A stretch of 64,000 bases of DNA from Leptolyngbya sp. Heron Island J (GTDB taxonomy: Bacteria > Cyanobacteriota > Cyanobacteriia > Phormidesmidales > Phormidesmidaceae). The translations under genes were made by a program, and so were the position numbers. Below are positions 1 to 8,588 of the stretch, piece after piece. The stretch covers positions 1 through 64,000 of the forward strand of contig NZ_AWNH01000117.1 of assembly GCF_000482245.1 (NCBI RefSeq), written 5' to 3'. A model generated the notes under the pieces. That model searched no databases, was not told the DNA's origin, and was given only the letters and a program-made list of their open reading frames with translations. How positions within the stretch are numbered: position 1 is the stretch's first letter; every line of letters starts with the position of its first letter.

Positions 1-216
1 CTAACTGCCCAGCCAATAAACTTAGGTTTTTCTCTCCAAACACATGGAGTTTTGTGGCTTTTTTGATGAGAACCATACCAACTCAAAACTTAATTAAAAA
101 TGCTTGAAATATATCTAGTCGTGAACACTATGCTTTTTTCAATGTAGTTACTTTAACTCATCCTTTGCACCATCAGAGTTTCACCAATTCACCGTGATCC
201 TGGACATAGCATCAAC

Positions 217-912
217 CTAGGATGGAGCGACAAAAACAGTTTCCCGCAAAGAAGATTGCACAAGCTGGCTCAGGCGTTCTAAATCAGAATAGACCAACGA
301 TACATCTCCGAGGGGGGGCATGGGTATGAGCATACTTACGGCCACCCAAGGCAAACGTTCGCCACGATTCCATTGATACTTTTGATCTTGCCAAAACCAG
401 TGATGGGGAGCCGGATGTCCGCCATCTGGCAGAGCATACCATTGAGCCACAGCAAAGGTCTGGCTAGATGTCCAGGCTCGAAACGCATCAACATTCAGTG
501 TTCCAAATCGTAAACGACGATGATCAGAGGTTTGCCATTTTTGAGCCCCCTTGATATCAATCCACTCAACTTCAGGCTGATCGTTTGCTTGCCCCTGAGG
601 TTTTAGGAAGAGTACCATCTGCTCTGAGGTAGCCTCACTAGTATGGGTCAATTGTTGTACTGACCACTGAGAGCCACTCATGGAAATCTTCTGTTGAAAG
701 TCTTCAGACCACCCATCTATAGCCAATCCTGTTTCCTTTAAATCGCGAATAGCACGAATTTGCGCTACCCCCGGAGGAGACTGCCACGGCCATTGAGCAT
801 ACATATAACGAGGAAGAGCAGCAGCAGCAATAATGATGGCCAGGGCAACAACAACCAGCCACTTTACCCAAGATCTAGGCTTGGCATCCGAGGAAAATAA
901 TGACAAAACCAT
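217..912 (-). CDS. Cyanoexosortase system-associated protein (EpsI-like)
   Basis: A 231-aa protein with one N-terminal membrane anchor (about residues 17-35) followed by a soluble domain facing the periplasm. It lies 47 bp downstream of the exosortase on the same strand, the usual place for the exosortase-associated EpsI/DUF3485-like partner. The domain has a conserved-looking stretch, AVAQWYALPDGGHPAPHHWF, near residues 155-174. In this family the partner is thought to assist sorting of PEP-CTERM-type proteins or linked polysaccharide export; the exact biochemical role is not known. The call rests on neighbourhood plus architecture. Whether it is the A or B subtype cannot be settled by eye; B seems likelier. 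Confidence 0.7.
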   Translation of the reverse strand: MVLSLFSSDAKPRSWVKWLVVVALAIIIAAAALPRYMYAQWPWQSPPGVAQIRAIRDLKETGLAIDGWSEDFQQKISMSGSQWSVQQLTHTSEATSEQMVLFLKPQGQANDQPEVEWIDIKGAQKWQTSDHRRLRFGTLNVDAFRAWTSSQTFAVAQWYALPDGGHPAPHHWFWQDQKYQWNRGERLPWVAVSMLIPMPPLGDVSLVYSDLERLSQLVQSSLRETVFVAPS

Positions 913-959
913 TGGCTCAAAATATCCATAGAGGAGCGCTTTTCTTCTGGAACATAGCG

Positions 960-1889
960 TTAGAAATCAACAGGAGGAACTTGCTTCACAGCTCGACTAT
1001 TGTCTGCATAGACATTTTTGAGCGCTAGATTAGTGGGTATGTGGTCCTGAATAGCATTAACTATCAAAACCAAGGACCCTAGCATGATGGCAGAGTAAAG
1101 ATCGCCTCCCCAGCTTTCATGCAACCAGTGAAACGCTTCGGACATGCTGTTGCCATGAAAGAAAGTCAAAATCGTATTACGGAGGATATTACCAATAACA
1201 CTTACCAAAATGATGCCCACGAAAAAGATGCCTGTACGCAATCTTGAACGGTATATACCAGTCCAATAGGTAAGAACTAACCCCATGTACAAACTTGTGA
1301 AGAGCATTTTCAAGCCCGCACAGTGGGGGGCAACTTCCACGAGTTGCTGATTCATACTTAAGTAGATGTTGTTAACTTCTACTTCGTAGCCAAAACCATG
1401 CAAAATAGCCCCTGCTACGGTAGCGATTAACCGCTGTAGTGGCAAAATGTGAGGTTCAATCAAGTAGGGCAGCTGTGTCGGGGTAGAAAAGACAATCAGG
1501 ATCAACGGAAACAGCATCAGTCTTAGACCAGATGGCCCTTTGAGACATAAAAGCAATCCCGTTAACATCAAAGGCAGTGATAAATTTACCGCATCCATCA
1601 CTCCACTGGCATAGAACACAAACCCTAAGACCAAACACATAATGCCGGACCAATGACAGTTGTCACTGAGTCGTTGCCAGGTGTGTCGTTTGTCCCAAAC
1701 AAGTTTGCCAGCTAAAGGAAGGCCTAAGATGCCATGACTAAAGTACTCATGTTGGATACTAATATTCTTGTTAATCCAGCCATCCCAAACCCAGTGGTAG
1801 AGTAAGGGGCCATAGAGAATAGCCAGACAGCTAATCACTATCAGTTCAAGTGTCCACCGCGAAGCTTTAGATTGAGGAACGCTAATCAT
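960..1889 (-). CDS. Cyanoexosortase (exosortase/archaeosortase family)
   Basis: A 309-aa polytopic inner-membrane transpeptidase-like protein with about eight hydrophobic segments. The exosortase catalytic triad is visible: Cys in VAPHCAGLK (about residue 190), Arg in GNILRNT (about 238) and His in WLHESWGGD (about 256). Exosortases recognise C-terminal PEP-CTERM-like tripartite signals on secreted proteins and cleave or transfer them at the membrane. It sits 28 bp downstream of a sugar aminotransferase and 47 bp upstream of its partner protein, forming a minus-strand operon. This is consistent with coupling of sorting to exopolysaccharide. No PEP-CTERM substrate was seen in the window. Confidence 0.88.
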   Translation of the reverse strand: MISVPQSKASRWTLELIVISCLAILYGPLLYHWVWDGWINKNISIQHEYFSHGILGLPLAGKLVWDKRHTWQRLSDNCHWSGIMCLVLGFVFYASGVMDAVNLSLPLMLTGLLLCLKGPSGLRLMLFPLILIVFSTPTQLPYLIEPHILPLQRLIATVAGAILHGFGYEVEVNNIYLSMNQQLVEVAPHCAGLKMLFTSLYMGLVLTYWTGIYRSRLRTGIFFVGIILVSVIGNILRNTILTFFHGNSMSEAFHWLHESWGGDLYSAIMLGSLVLIVNAIQDHIPTNLALKNVYADNSRAVKQVPPVDF

Positions 1890-1917
1890 AGCTGGTATAT
1901 CAAAATCATTGAGTTTG

Positions 1918-3075
1918 TTAAATCAAAACTGGATGTGCTTTCACTACTTTCGCAATGGTCTCTACCACGTACTCTAGCTGGTTGTCAGTCATGCCGGGGA
2001 ACATGGGTAACGATAAAATTTCCTGGCTTAGCCGCTCGGCAATGGGAAAATTTCCAGCGCCACATCCTAAATGATGGAATGCAGGCTGCAAATGGCAAGG
2101 AACTGGATAGTGAATTCCAGATTGGATATCCTCAGCCGCCAGTTCTTGCTGCAGACGTGTGCGATCAACGGGGCAGTCTTGGGTCAGACGAATAACGTAG
2201 AGATGATAGACATGGCCACTGCCGCTGTCGTTGACCATGGGGAAAATACCTGAGTGAGCTAACGGGCTCAGGGCTTGATCATAGAGTTTGGCCAAACGAT
2301 TGCGATCGCAATTCCATGCGTCTAAATGAGCCAGCTTAATCTGTAATACGGCTGCCTGTAGCGTATCTAAACGGCTATTCGTCCCACCAGGATCAGTATG
2401 GTAGTACTTGCGAGTTGAACCATAATTGCGCAGGGATCTGACCGTTTGAGCCACCAGCTCCTGCTGAGCCACCACCATCCCTCCATCGCCCATTGCCCCC
2501 AGATTTTTACTGGGATAAAAGCTAAAAGCAGCTGCTAAGCCAACGCTACCCGCTTTCAAGCCCTCTCGTTCAGCACCGTGGGCCTGGGCAGCATCCTCAA
2601 AAACAATGACATCGTAGGCCTTAGCCAAAGCTCGCAACGCCAGAGGCGAAACCATCTGACCGTAGAGGTGAACAGGAATAATCGCCCGAGTCCTGCGGGT
2701 AATGGCTTGCTCTACAGCCGTCAAATCCATCAAGCCTGTCTTTAAGTCACAATCCACAAAAACAGGTGTAGCTCCAGCCTGCAGCACACCAATTAAGGTA
2801 GCTACAAAGGTATTCACTGGCAAAACCACTTGGTCTCCAGGACCAACACCACAGGCCTGCAGCCCCAAGGTCAGCGCATCGGTACCAGAACCAACCCCAA
2901 CCCCATGACAAACGCCACAGGCTGCAGCAAACGACTGCTCAAATTGAAGTACCGACCTACCCAGAATATAGTCGCCCCGATCCGCCACAGCTGCCATTGC
3001 CGCCAGTAGCTCAGACCGTAGCGGGTGATGTTGCTGAGCTAGATCAACAAAGGGAACAAAGCTTGGACTAGCCAT
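1918..3075 (-). CDS. DegT/DnrJ/EryC1/StrS family aminotransferase
   Basis: A 385-aa fold-type I PLP enzyme. It shows the N-terminal FVDLAQQHHPLRSEL segment, the VGVGSGTDALTLGLQACGVG cofactor-phosphate region, the EDAAQAHGA aspartate segment and the SFYPSKNLGAMGDGG segment with the Schiff-base lysine (about residue 189). Family members transaminate keto-sugar nucleotides for surface polysaccharide or antibiotic sugars. It is the first gene of the exosortase operon, so a role in a surface glycan assembled alongside exosortase-processed proteins is inferred. The actual nucleotide-sugar substrate cannot be read from the sequence. Confidence 0.9.
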   Translation of the reverse strand: MASPSFVPFVDLAQQHHPLRSELLAAMAAVADRGDYILGRSVLQFEQSFAAACGVCHGVGVGSGTDALTLGLQACGVGPGDQVVLPVNTFVATLIGVLQAGATPVFVDCDLKTGLMDLTAVEQAITRRTRAIIPVHLYGQMVSPLALRALAKAYDVIVFEDAAQAHGAEREGLKAGSVGLAAAFSFYPSKNLGAMGDGGMVVAQQELVAQTVRSLRNYGSTRKYYHTDPGGTNSRLDTLQAAVLQIKLAHLDAWNCDRNRLAKLYDQALSPLAHSGIFPMVNDSGSGHVYHLYVIRLTQDCPVDRTRLQQELAAEDIQSGIHYPVPCHLQPAFHHLGCGAGNFPIAERLSQEILSLPMFPGMTDNQLEYVVETIAKVVKAHPVLI

Positions 3076-3455
3076 GATGTGAAATCTCTAGGGACATACT
3101 GGCAATTGCTCCCATGATGTTTACGATGACCAACACATATTGATTGGATTAATCGCCATTTTTAAAATATTCCCTACATAAAGCTAATTAGCACCTGAGG
3201 GAAGTGCAATCTAGCCAAACTTGGCTGATACAGCTGTTGAGACGAGATTCATCAGGACCGGATTGGCACACCAACGGTTCTACTACTCAGTTTCCCTTGT
3301 TGACTTAATAATTGTGCATCCCTACCTTGTGAATTCTCTATAAAGCTTATGGAATAGCTTCGTCTCTGCTTCAGAATTGACGCTGGTCATATCTAAGCTT
3401 ATGGTGAGCGGAATTTAAGTCATCCACGGTAATTTTCCTATTTTTTACTCACAGT
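3076..3455. other. Divergent intergenic region
   Basis: 380 bp between the aminotransferase gene (minus) and the 109-aa gene (plus). It must hold the promoters of both transcripts, but no convincing -35/-10 pair, hairpin or small gene was recognised. Confidence 0.5.
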
Positions 3456-3785
3456 ATGGATATTAAGACAGCCCGAGATGTGGTGATGACCCAAGCGGAT
3501 TTGACTGTGTCTGATTCGTTTTTGACACGATTAAGGCAGCATCAACCACCCGTACCTGGGCAAATGACATCGCTATTGTTAGCCCTAAAGACACTTACAG
3601 CGGATCTCAAAGCTGCTAAACAGTTGGAGCTCACGTTGGTCTATGCCTTACATCAGTTAGCTTATGAAAGTCGTCAGTTCTATGAGCAAGGTAAACGGGC
3701 AAGAGTAGAGTGGCCTCCTTTGTTAGATGCTGATATTGAACGGATTGCGATCGCAATCGCTCAAATCTTTAAAGGTGACGCATAA
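3456..3785 (+). CDS. Conserved hypothetical protein, 109 aa
   Basis: A soluble, mostly helical 109-aa protein starting MDIKTARDVVMTQADLTVSD. There is no signal peptide or membrane segment. The C-terminal half (residues 50-105) is a probable helical bundle with QLAYESRQFYEQGKRA. A HIP1 octamer lies inside the 3' end. I recognise the general look of a cyanobacterial conserved protein but no function. It ends 17 bp before the convergent methyltransferase gene. Confidence 0.6.
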   Translation: MDIKTARDVVMTQADLTVSDSFLTRLRQHQPPVPGQMTSLLLALKTLTADLKAAKQLELTLVYALHQLAYESRQFYEQGKRARVEWPPLLDADIERIAIAIAQIFKGDA

Positions 3786-3802
3786 TTGCATCTGGCCCAA
3801 TA

Positions 3803-4417
3803 TCAATGCTTAGTCGCACTGCCTTTATAAAAATAGCCAAGCAATTTTGGTAGATCGATCGCATAAAATTCCTCTAACTCCACCTGATCAAAGACGGTCT
3901 TGACCAAATTGGCCATTGGTCGATCTAAATGACAGCCATCAGCAACCCGTCGCTGTAAAGGGGTAATGCGTCGCTGCCAGGTACTCACCCCAGGTTCAGG
4001 GCTCAGGCCATGCTCAATAAAAAAGAATTTGCCACCCGGTTTAAGCACTCGATGGACTTCGGATAGGGCCTGATCAATGTGGAGAATACTGCATAGGGTC
4101 CACGTACAAACCACCGCATCAAAACTTTCTGACGCCATCGGCAACGCTTCAGCACTGGCTATTTGTAGAGTGATATCTAGATTTGAGCTTTGGATGCGTG
4201 GAGTTGCGATCGCAGTCATTCCTTGATTAGGGTCCACAACCGTCAAAGCAGTCACACCATCGCTGTAGTAAGGCAGATTCAACCCCGTCCCAAAACCAAT
4301 TTCCAGAACCTGCCCCTTAACCGACTGCAGCAACGACTGACGGTAGCTCCCTAACTCTCGACCGGACATGGTCAATTCCAACAAACGTGGAAAGATCAGT
4401 CGCGAATACAATTCCAT
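3803..4417 (-). CDS. Class I SAM-dependent methyltransferase
   Basis: A 204-aa methyltransferase. Motif I (VLEIGFGTGLNLPYY, about residues 36-50) binds S-adenosylmethionine, VVDPNQGM follows as motif II, and FDAVVCTWTLCSI with VHRVLKPGGKFFFIEHG are the later UbiE/Methyltransf_11 motifs. The arrangement resembles the METTL7/UbiE-like group, with a hydrophobic C-terminal tail. The substrate is unknown and could be a lipid or small molecule. A GGGGG run eight or nine bases upstream supports the ATG at 4417. Confidence 0.85.
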   Translation of the reverse strand: MELYSRLIFPRLLELTMSGRELGSYRQSLLQSVKGQVLEIGFGTGLNLPYYSDGVTALTVVDPNQGMTAIATPRIQSSNLDITLQIASAEALPMASESFDAVVCTWTLCSILHIDQALSEVHRVLKPGGKFFFIEHGLSPEPGVSTWQRRITPLQRRVADGCHLDRPMANLVKTVFDQVELEEFYAIDLPKLLGYFYKGSATKH

Positions 4418-4524
4418 GATTTACCCCCAAAACCTTCAACAATATCCACCTAAAACATCAATACTGCCTACCCAGGCTAAATAGTAGTATCTTGTTGACT
4501 CCACCGATTATCACCAAAGGCCTT

Positions 4525-5448
4525 ATGGACTCACTGAAGGGACGGAATCTGCTAAGCATGGCAGATTTAACCAGGGCAGAACTGCACGGAATTCTAGAAT
4601 TAGCAGCACAACTCAAGGCGGGTACTAAACAGCCCAAATGCCCGAATAAAGTGCTTGGATTAGTGTTTTCCAAAGCATCTACTCGTACCCGTGTCAGCTT
4701 TTCAGTGGCCATGTATCAGTTAGGGGGTCAAGTTCTTGACCTTAACGCTGGCGTCACCCAAGTAGGCCGTGGTGAACCAACAGCCGATACTGCCCGCGTG
4801 CTCGATCGCTATCTAGATGTGGTGGCAATTCGCACTTTTGAACAATCTGAGATCGAGGAATTTGCCCAGTATGCTTCAATACCAGTGATTAACGCCCTCA
4901 CAGATCTTGAGCATCCCTGTCAAATTTTGGCCGATTTACTCACCCTCAAAGAAGCATTTGGTAGCCTAGAAAATTTAACTATGGCCTATCTAGGAGATGG
5001 CAACAATGTTGCCCACTCTCTCATGCTGGGCTGCGCCCTGGCAGGCGTCAATGTTCGAGTCGCAACGCCCGAGGGCTATGGCCCTAACCCCGCTGTGGTC
5101 AATCAAGCCAAACATTTAAGTCAAGGCCGCAGCGATGTCATTATTACAACCGACCCCAAGGCTGCAGCCCAAGGCAGTCATGCCCTCTACACTGATGTCT
5201 GGGCCAGCATGGGGGAAGAATCGGAAGCAGCATCCAGAATCCCTAAATTCCAGCCCTACCAAATCAATCAGACTATCCTGGACATGGCAAACAAACAGGC
5301 AATTGTGCTTCATTGTTTACCTGCCCACCGTGGCGAAGAGATCACCAACGATGTCATGGAAGGCCCTCAATCGCGTCTCTGGGACCAAGCCGAAAATCGT
5401 CTTCACGCCCAAAAAGCCTTACTAGCCGCTATTTTGAACGCAGTTTAA
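4525..5448 (+). CDS. argF: Ornithine carbamoyltransferase
   Basis: Catalyses carbamoyl phosphate plus ornithine to citrulline in arginine synthesis, in the cytosol. Diagnostic motifs are present: KASTRTRVSF (carbamoyl-phosphate site), FEQSEIEEF, HPCQILADLLT, YTDVWASMGEE and HCLPAHRGEEI (ornithine loop and active-site Cys). I take the ATG at 4525 (MDSLKGRNLLSMADLT), which matches the family N-terminus and gives 307 aa; an upstream TTG at 4492 would add 11 unsupported residues. Its 3' end overlaps the convergent CPBP protease gene by 20 bp. Confidence 0.95.
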   Translation: MDSLKGRNLLSMADLTRAELHGILELAAQLKAGTKQPKCPNKVLGLVFSKASTRTRVSFSVAMYQLGGQVLDLNAGVTQVGRGEPTADTARVLDRYLDVVAIRTFEQSEIEEFAQYASIPVINALTDLEHPCQILADLLTLKEAFGSLENLTMAYLGDGNNVAHSLMLGCALAGVNVRVATPEGYGPNPAVVNQAKHLSQGRSDVIITTDPKAAAQGSHALYTDVWASMGEESEAASRIPKFQPYQINQTILDMANKQAIVLHCLPAHRGEEITNDVMEGPQSRLWDQAENRLHAQKALLAAILNAV

Positions 5449-6280
5449 ACAGAGCCAAAACTGTCAAACAGCTCAAAATAGATACTCCTAAGGCTCCAGA
5501 TAGGGGATTGCCATGGATACCGGTTACCCATTCAGGCACACGCCCCGAAGGGATGACTAAATCACCCACGTCCACAATGTAATATCCCCACACCAAGCCA
5601 GCATGCAAACCCATGGGCAACGCTAAACTGGCAAAAGTAGGTTTGAGACGACTTATATATCGTCCAGCCCCTAGAATCAACCCGAGCAGTAGCAATCCCA
5701 AAAATTGTGGAGATGTACTCAAAACTTCTGGCAAAGGCTTAATAAAGTGCGCTATTGCAAAAATGAGGCTACTCCACAGGATGGCCTGATAGCGGGGCAA
5801 GCTGGTCTTGAGTTCAGCCAGTAACCAACCACGGAATAATAGCTCCTCAGCAAATCCAATGGCCAACCCTACCAGCAAGCCTTCTAAGGCAATACCAGTC
5901 AACGACCGAGGGTAAAAGCTGGCCCAACCCAGCAGCACTTGTAAGCCAAACATAGCCACTACCAAGCCAAAGCCCACGAGTAAAGCAACGCACCCATCGC
6001 TGACAAACTGCCTGCGACACAGCAGACCATAATGGCTCCAGGGTTGCCGCCACTTATGTACCCAGCGCCCCCAAAACCAAGCAATACCAATAAAGCAGCT
6101 ATATAAAAAAACGAGTGCGACAATACTGGCTATATTGGACAACCCCCAAAGAACACCGACTCCATACACAGGCACTGCCAGCGGGGCCCAAAGCAGCAAC
6201 AAGAGGGCAAAAAATATAAGAATCCGCCCAGGCAAGATAACCTTGGCAACTTGCCGACAGTACCTGCTCCAACGCATCAT
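5429..6280 (-). CDS. CPBP family intramembrane metalloprotease
   Basis: A polytopic membrane protein of 283 aa from the ATG at 6280; a TTG at 6313 gives 294 aa. It has the CPBP/Rce1 signature EELLFRGWLLAEL (catalytic Glu-Glu and Arg), then IFAIAHF and GLHAGLVWGYY carrying the metal-binding histidines. Family members are membrane-embedded proteases; in cyanobacteria the targets are mostly unknown. The last 20 bp overlap the argF 3' end on the opposite strand, so the two transcripts are mutually antisense there. Confidence 0.88.
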   Translation of the reverse strand: MMRWSRYCRQVAKVILPGRILIFFALLLLLWAPLAVPVYGVGVLWGLSNIASIVALVFLYSCFIGIAWFWGRWVHKWRQPWSHYGLLCRRQFVSDGCVALLVGFGLVVAMFGLQVLLGWASFYPRSLTGIALEGLLVGLAIGFAEELLFRGWLLAELKTSLPRYQAILWSSLIFAIAHFIKPLPEVLSTSPQFLGLLLLGLILGAGRYISRLKPTFASLALPMGLHAGLVWGYYIVDVGDLVIPSGRVPEWVTGIHGNPLSGALGVSILSCLTVLALFKLRSK

Positions 6281-6345
6281 AGCCAGGCAACCAGTAGTAG
6301 CTGACAGAAACAATTAGACATAGAGGCGTAGGTAGGGACAGTCAC

Positions 6346-6636
6346 TTATTCGTCTGGCTCTATGGTGCTAGTCAGCCCTTTTGAGCGCAACATCTCACTG
6401 TAAAACTCAGCGTGTTCTAGCTCACACACAATGACTAGACCAACACCTGCATTATGGGCTTGCATCATAATATCGACCGCCTGCGGCACTGAGAGACTAG
6501 GGACGGTCTTAACCAGGGATTCAACTACATACTCCATAGAGTTGAAGTCATCATTATGTAATAGGACCCGATAGCGGGGAGCATGCTGCCGCTTATTGGA
6601 CGTAACTGTTTTTTCGATTGTCCCTGTAGACACCAT
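6346..6636 (-). CDS. clpS: ATP-dependent Clp protease adaptor ClpS
   Basis: A 96-aa adaptor that binds N-degron substrates and delivers them to the ClpAP/ClpCP protease. Family landmarks are RYRVLLHNDDFNSMEYVVE (the asparagine-aspartate N-degron site), AHNAGVGLVIVCELEHAEFY and a C-terminal SKGLTSTIEPDE. Length and motif order match the classical ClpS1 type. It sits 65 bp upstream (in transcription order) of the CPBP protease gene, possibly co-transcribed. Confidence 0.95.
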   Translation of the reverse strand: MVSTGTIEKTVTSNKRQHAPRYRVLLHNDDFNSMEYVVESLVKTVPSLSVPQAVDIMMQAHNAGVGLVIVCELEHAEFYSEMLRSKGLTSTIEPDE

Positions 6637-7037
6637 GGTCTTATTTATCCGTTAGATCAAGCAAGTTCACTTTAGAAGGACGTTTAACCTATGGATGATT
6701 CCAAAACATAGGCCAAACGCACCTTTTTTTAATTTTAACCAGAACTTATCTTAAAACTTAGGCAGAAGGTCGCAAACAGATATCAGACAAGGGATTGCTG
6801 ATTGTCAATAATTTCGACAAGCTTAAAAAGCAACAAATAAATAATTTAAGTAAATGTTTCGAAACACACTTAGTGGTAGCGTATTAGCTAATTTAACAAA
6901 AATTGAACTTTTGCATCTCATTCAGCCATAAAGTAGCCGTATAGTCATTAATTCCTTGATTTATAAGGGATTTAGACAATCTCCCACCCTAGTTACTTGT
7001 TTATCTCCATTCTTTTGATTGAAATTTCTTTTTCAAA
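6637..7037. other. AT-rich divergent intergenic region
   Basis: 401 bp between clpS (minus) and the 143-aa gene (plus). It is markedly AT-rich with T-runs, compatible with divergent promoters. No small gene or strong hairpin was recognised. Confidence 0.5.
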
Positions 7038-7469
7038 ATGGTTAACATAAATCCTGGGCAAATTGTTTATCTTGAATGCTTAGATCAGCGTCTCTATGTT
7101 GAGGCAATTCAGTTGGCTGGCTCAGCACGCCTATGGTGTAGGCCCTTGATGCTGGTTGGTCACCTGCCTCATGGCTCTCGGCAGCAGCAACTGATGATTG
7201 CGAAAGCCGCTGCTGATTTAGAAGCATGCAGCTTAGAACTCTACGATTTGAAAACAGCCCCTGATCTGGTCTGGCCAATCGATAGGTTTAAGCTAGCGTT
7301 AGATACAGACTTTTTTGCACTGCTGTTCCATTTACGGATTGCTGACGATACTGGCCCTGAAGAACTAGCAAAGCAACGTTTTCAATATTTCTTACACACA
7401 TGTTGGAACACCGGCAACTTTGATGACGATACCCCTCACTCATCAACAAAGTTAGTCTCAATCAGATAA
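7038..7469 (+). CDS. Conserved hypothetical protein, 143 aa
   Basis: A soluble 143-aa protein, MVNINPGQIVYLECLDQRLY, with a small beta-rich N-terminus (residues 1-60, including SARLWCRPLML) and a helical C-terminal half. There is no signal peptide. The N-terminal half resembles a short SH3-like or ligand-binding fold rather than an enzyme, but this is only an impression. Coding use is like its neighbours. No function is assigned. Confidence 0.6.
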   Translation: MVNINPGQIVYLECLDQRLYVEAIQLAGSARLWCRPLMLVGHLPHGSRQQQLMIAKAAADLEACSLELYDLKTAPDLVWPIDRFKLALDTDFFALLFHLRIADDTGPEELAKQRFQYFLHTCWNTGNFDDDTPHSSTKLVSIR

Positions 7470-7541
7470 ATATCTTTTATTAAGAAAAATAGAAGCTTGA
7501 CTAGCTGTGTGCGGACAGAGAAATTACAATTTCTACAACTG

Positions 7542-7736
7542 CTATCGCACAGTTGGAACTAGTTTTATACGGCCCTCATCCATTTCGCTCATCAAAAGCT
7601 CAAGGGCTTCATAATCAACCTCAGAAATATAGCCTAAGCGTGAAAGCTCAGAGTTGATTTTTTCTTCAATATCAGGAGTCAGCTGCTTTGTGTAAAGAGC
7701 TTTCTCTACCAGCTGACGAATTGCAAACGAGTGCAT
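7542..7736 (-). CDS. Small conserved hypothetical protein, 64 aa
   Basis: A 64-aa acidic helical protein (MHSFAIRQLVEKALYTKQLT) with DIEEKINSELSRLGYISEVD and a methionine-rich middle. A clear Shine-Dalgarno AGGAG lies six bases before the ATG, supporting expression. It looks like a cyanobacterial small conserved protein; function unknown. Confidence 0.65.
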   Translation of the reverse strand: MHSFAIRQLVEKALYTKQLTPDIEEKINSELSRLGYISEVDYEALELLMSEMDEGRIKLVPTVR

Positions 7737-8095
7737 GGTGCTCCTAGCAAGTTTTTAATAATGATGTATTTCCCAAGAGGCCATTTTCCAATCTGGAATA
7801 GAGGCTTCCTAATTTGGGGCTATCTCAAGTGAAACTGCTGAAGTTGGCAAACTCAGTGATCCGCATCACTCAGAGCATGGCAATGCTACATCACTATCAA
7901 TGACGTAGCATTCGCTACTGTTTGTTCAATTGACTTTTTAGAAACTTCAAAGAATTGGACCAGACATTAAGATTCCACAAAGCGTTGTTGGTCATCTGGG
8001 CAAGCTCAGATTCCTCAAGTTAGCTTCAACGACATATGGAAAGGTCGTGGTCCGACACTTAATTTCAATCTAATCAAACTGATAGGAGACAGATT
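7737..8095. other. Intergenic region upstream of the STAS gene
   Basis: 359 bp between two divergent genes. TTGACT at about 7930 could be a -35 element but no well-spaced -10 follows. A repeat-like GACGTAGCATTCGCTAC segment lies near 7900. No gene was recognised. Confidence 0.4.
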
Positions 8096-8416
8096 ATGCG
8101 TAGCGTTGAAACATCAGTTAAGGTTGTGCGGCCTGTAGGCGCTCTGACATCCGCTAATGTTGATGCTTTTAAAGAAGAGATGATACATGCTATTACCTCT
8201 ACCAGTGCTAATGAGGTGGCAATTGACATGGCGGCAGTGGACAGCGTGGACAACTCTGGGCTCATTGCATTACTTGCTGGATGTGATACTGCTAAGCGGC
8301 ATCGCAAGCGTCTAAGTCTGTGTGATGTTGCCCCTCGGGTACGGATTGTCTTTGAATTAGCACAGCTTGATCGGGCTGTTTCTATGGTTGATAGTCAAGA
8401 ACTACAGGCTGCTTAG
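8096..8416 (+). CDS. STAS-domain protein (anti-sigma factor antagonist type)
   Basis: A 106-aa single STAS domain. The core VAIDMAAVDSVDNSGLIALL (about residues 42-61) has the serine that anti-sigma kinases phosphorylate in SpoIIAA-like proteins. In the family these proteins act in partner-switching cascades, releasing sigma factors or response phosphatases; no kinase partner lies nearby. An AGGAGA ribosome site eight bases upstream fixes the ATG. A strong hairpin terminator follows at 8499-8536, so the gene is probably monocistronic. Confidence 0.85.
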   Translation: MRSVETSVKVVRPVGALTSANVDAFKEEMIHAITSTSANEVAIDMAAVDSVDNSGLIALLAGCDTAKRHRKRLSLCDVAPRVRIVFELAQLDRAVSMVDSQELQAA

Positions 8417-8498
8417 TATTCCCTACAGTCGTTATCGCTGTTCTCTGAGGCTTTGGCAAAGGTTGTGATAACAGCAGTCTAATCAACTTAGCAACGAT

Positions 8499-8536
8499 AG
8501 CGAATGGTCTTCCCACTGATGGGAAGACCATTCGCT
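8499..8536 (+). terminator. Perfect 17-bp stem hairpin after the STAS gene
   Basis: Arms AGCGAATGGTCTTCCCA and its exact complement flank a CTGA loop. It has no U-tract, as is common for cyanobacterial terminators, and separates the STAS gene from the radical SAM gene. Confidence 0.75.
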
Positions 8537-8588
8537 TATGGTGTGAATTAGCTATAGTTGTTAATGCTTAAGTTGCTTTTTATTTGCC

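Noticed and set aside
1872-2253. Plus-strand frames of 60-107 codons
   Set aside because: Antisense to the aminotransferase gene.
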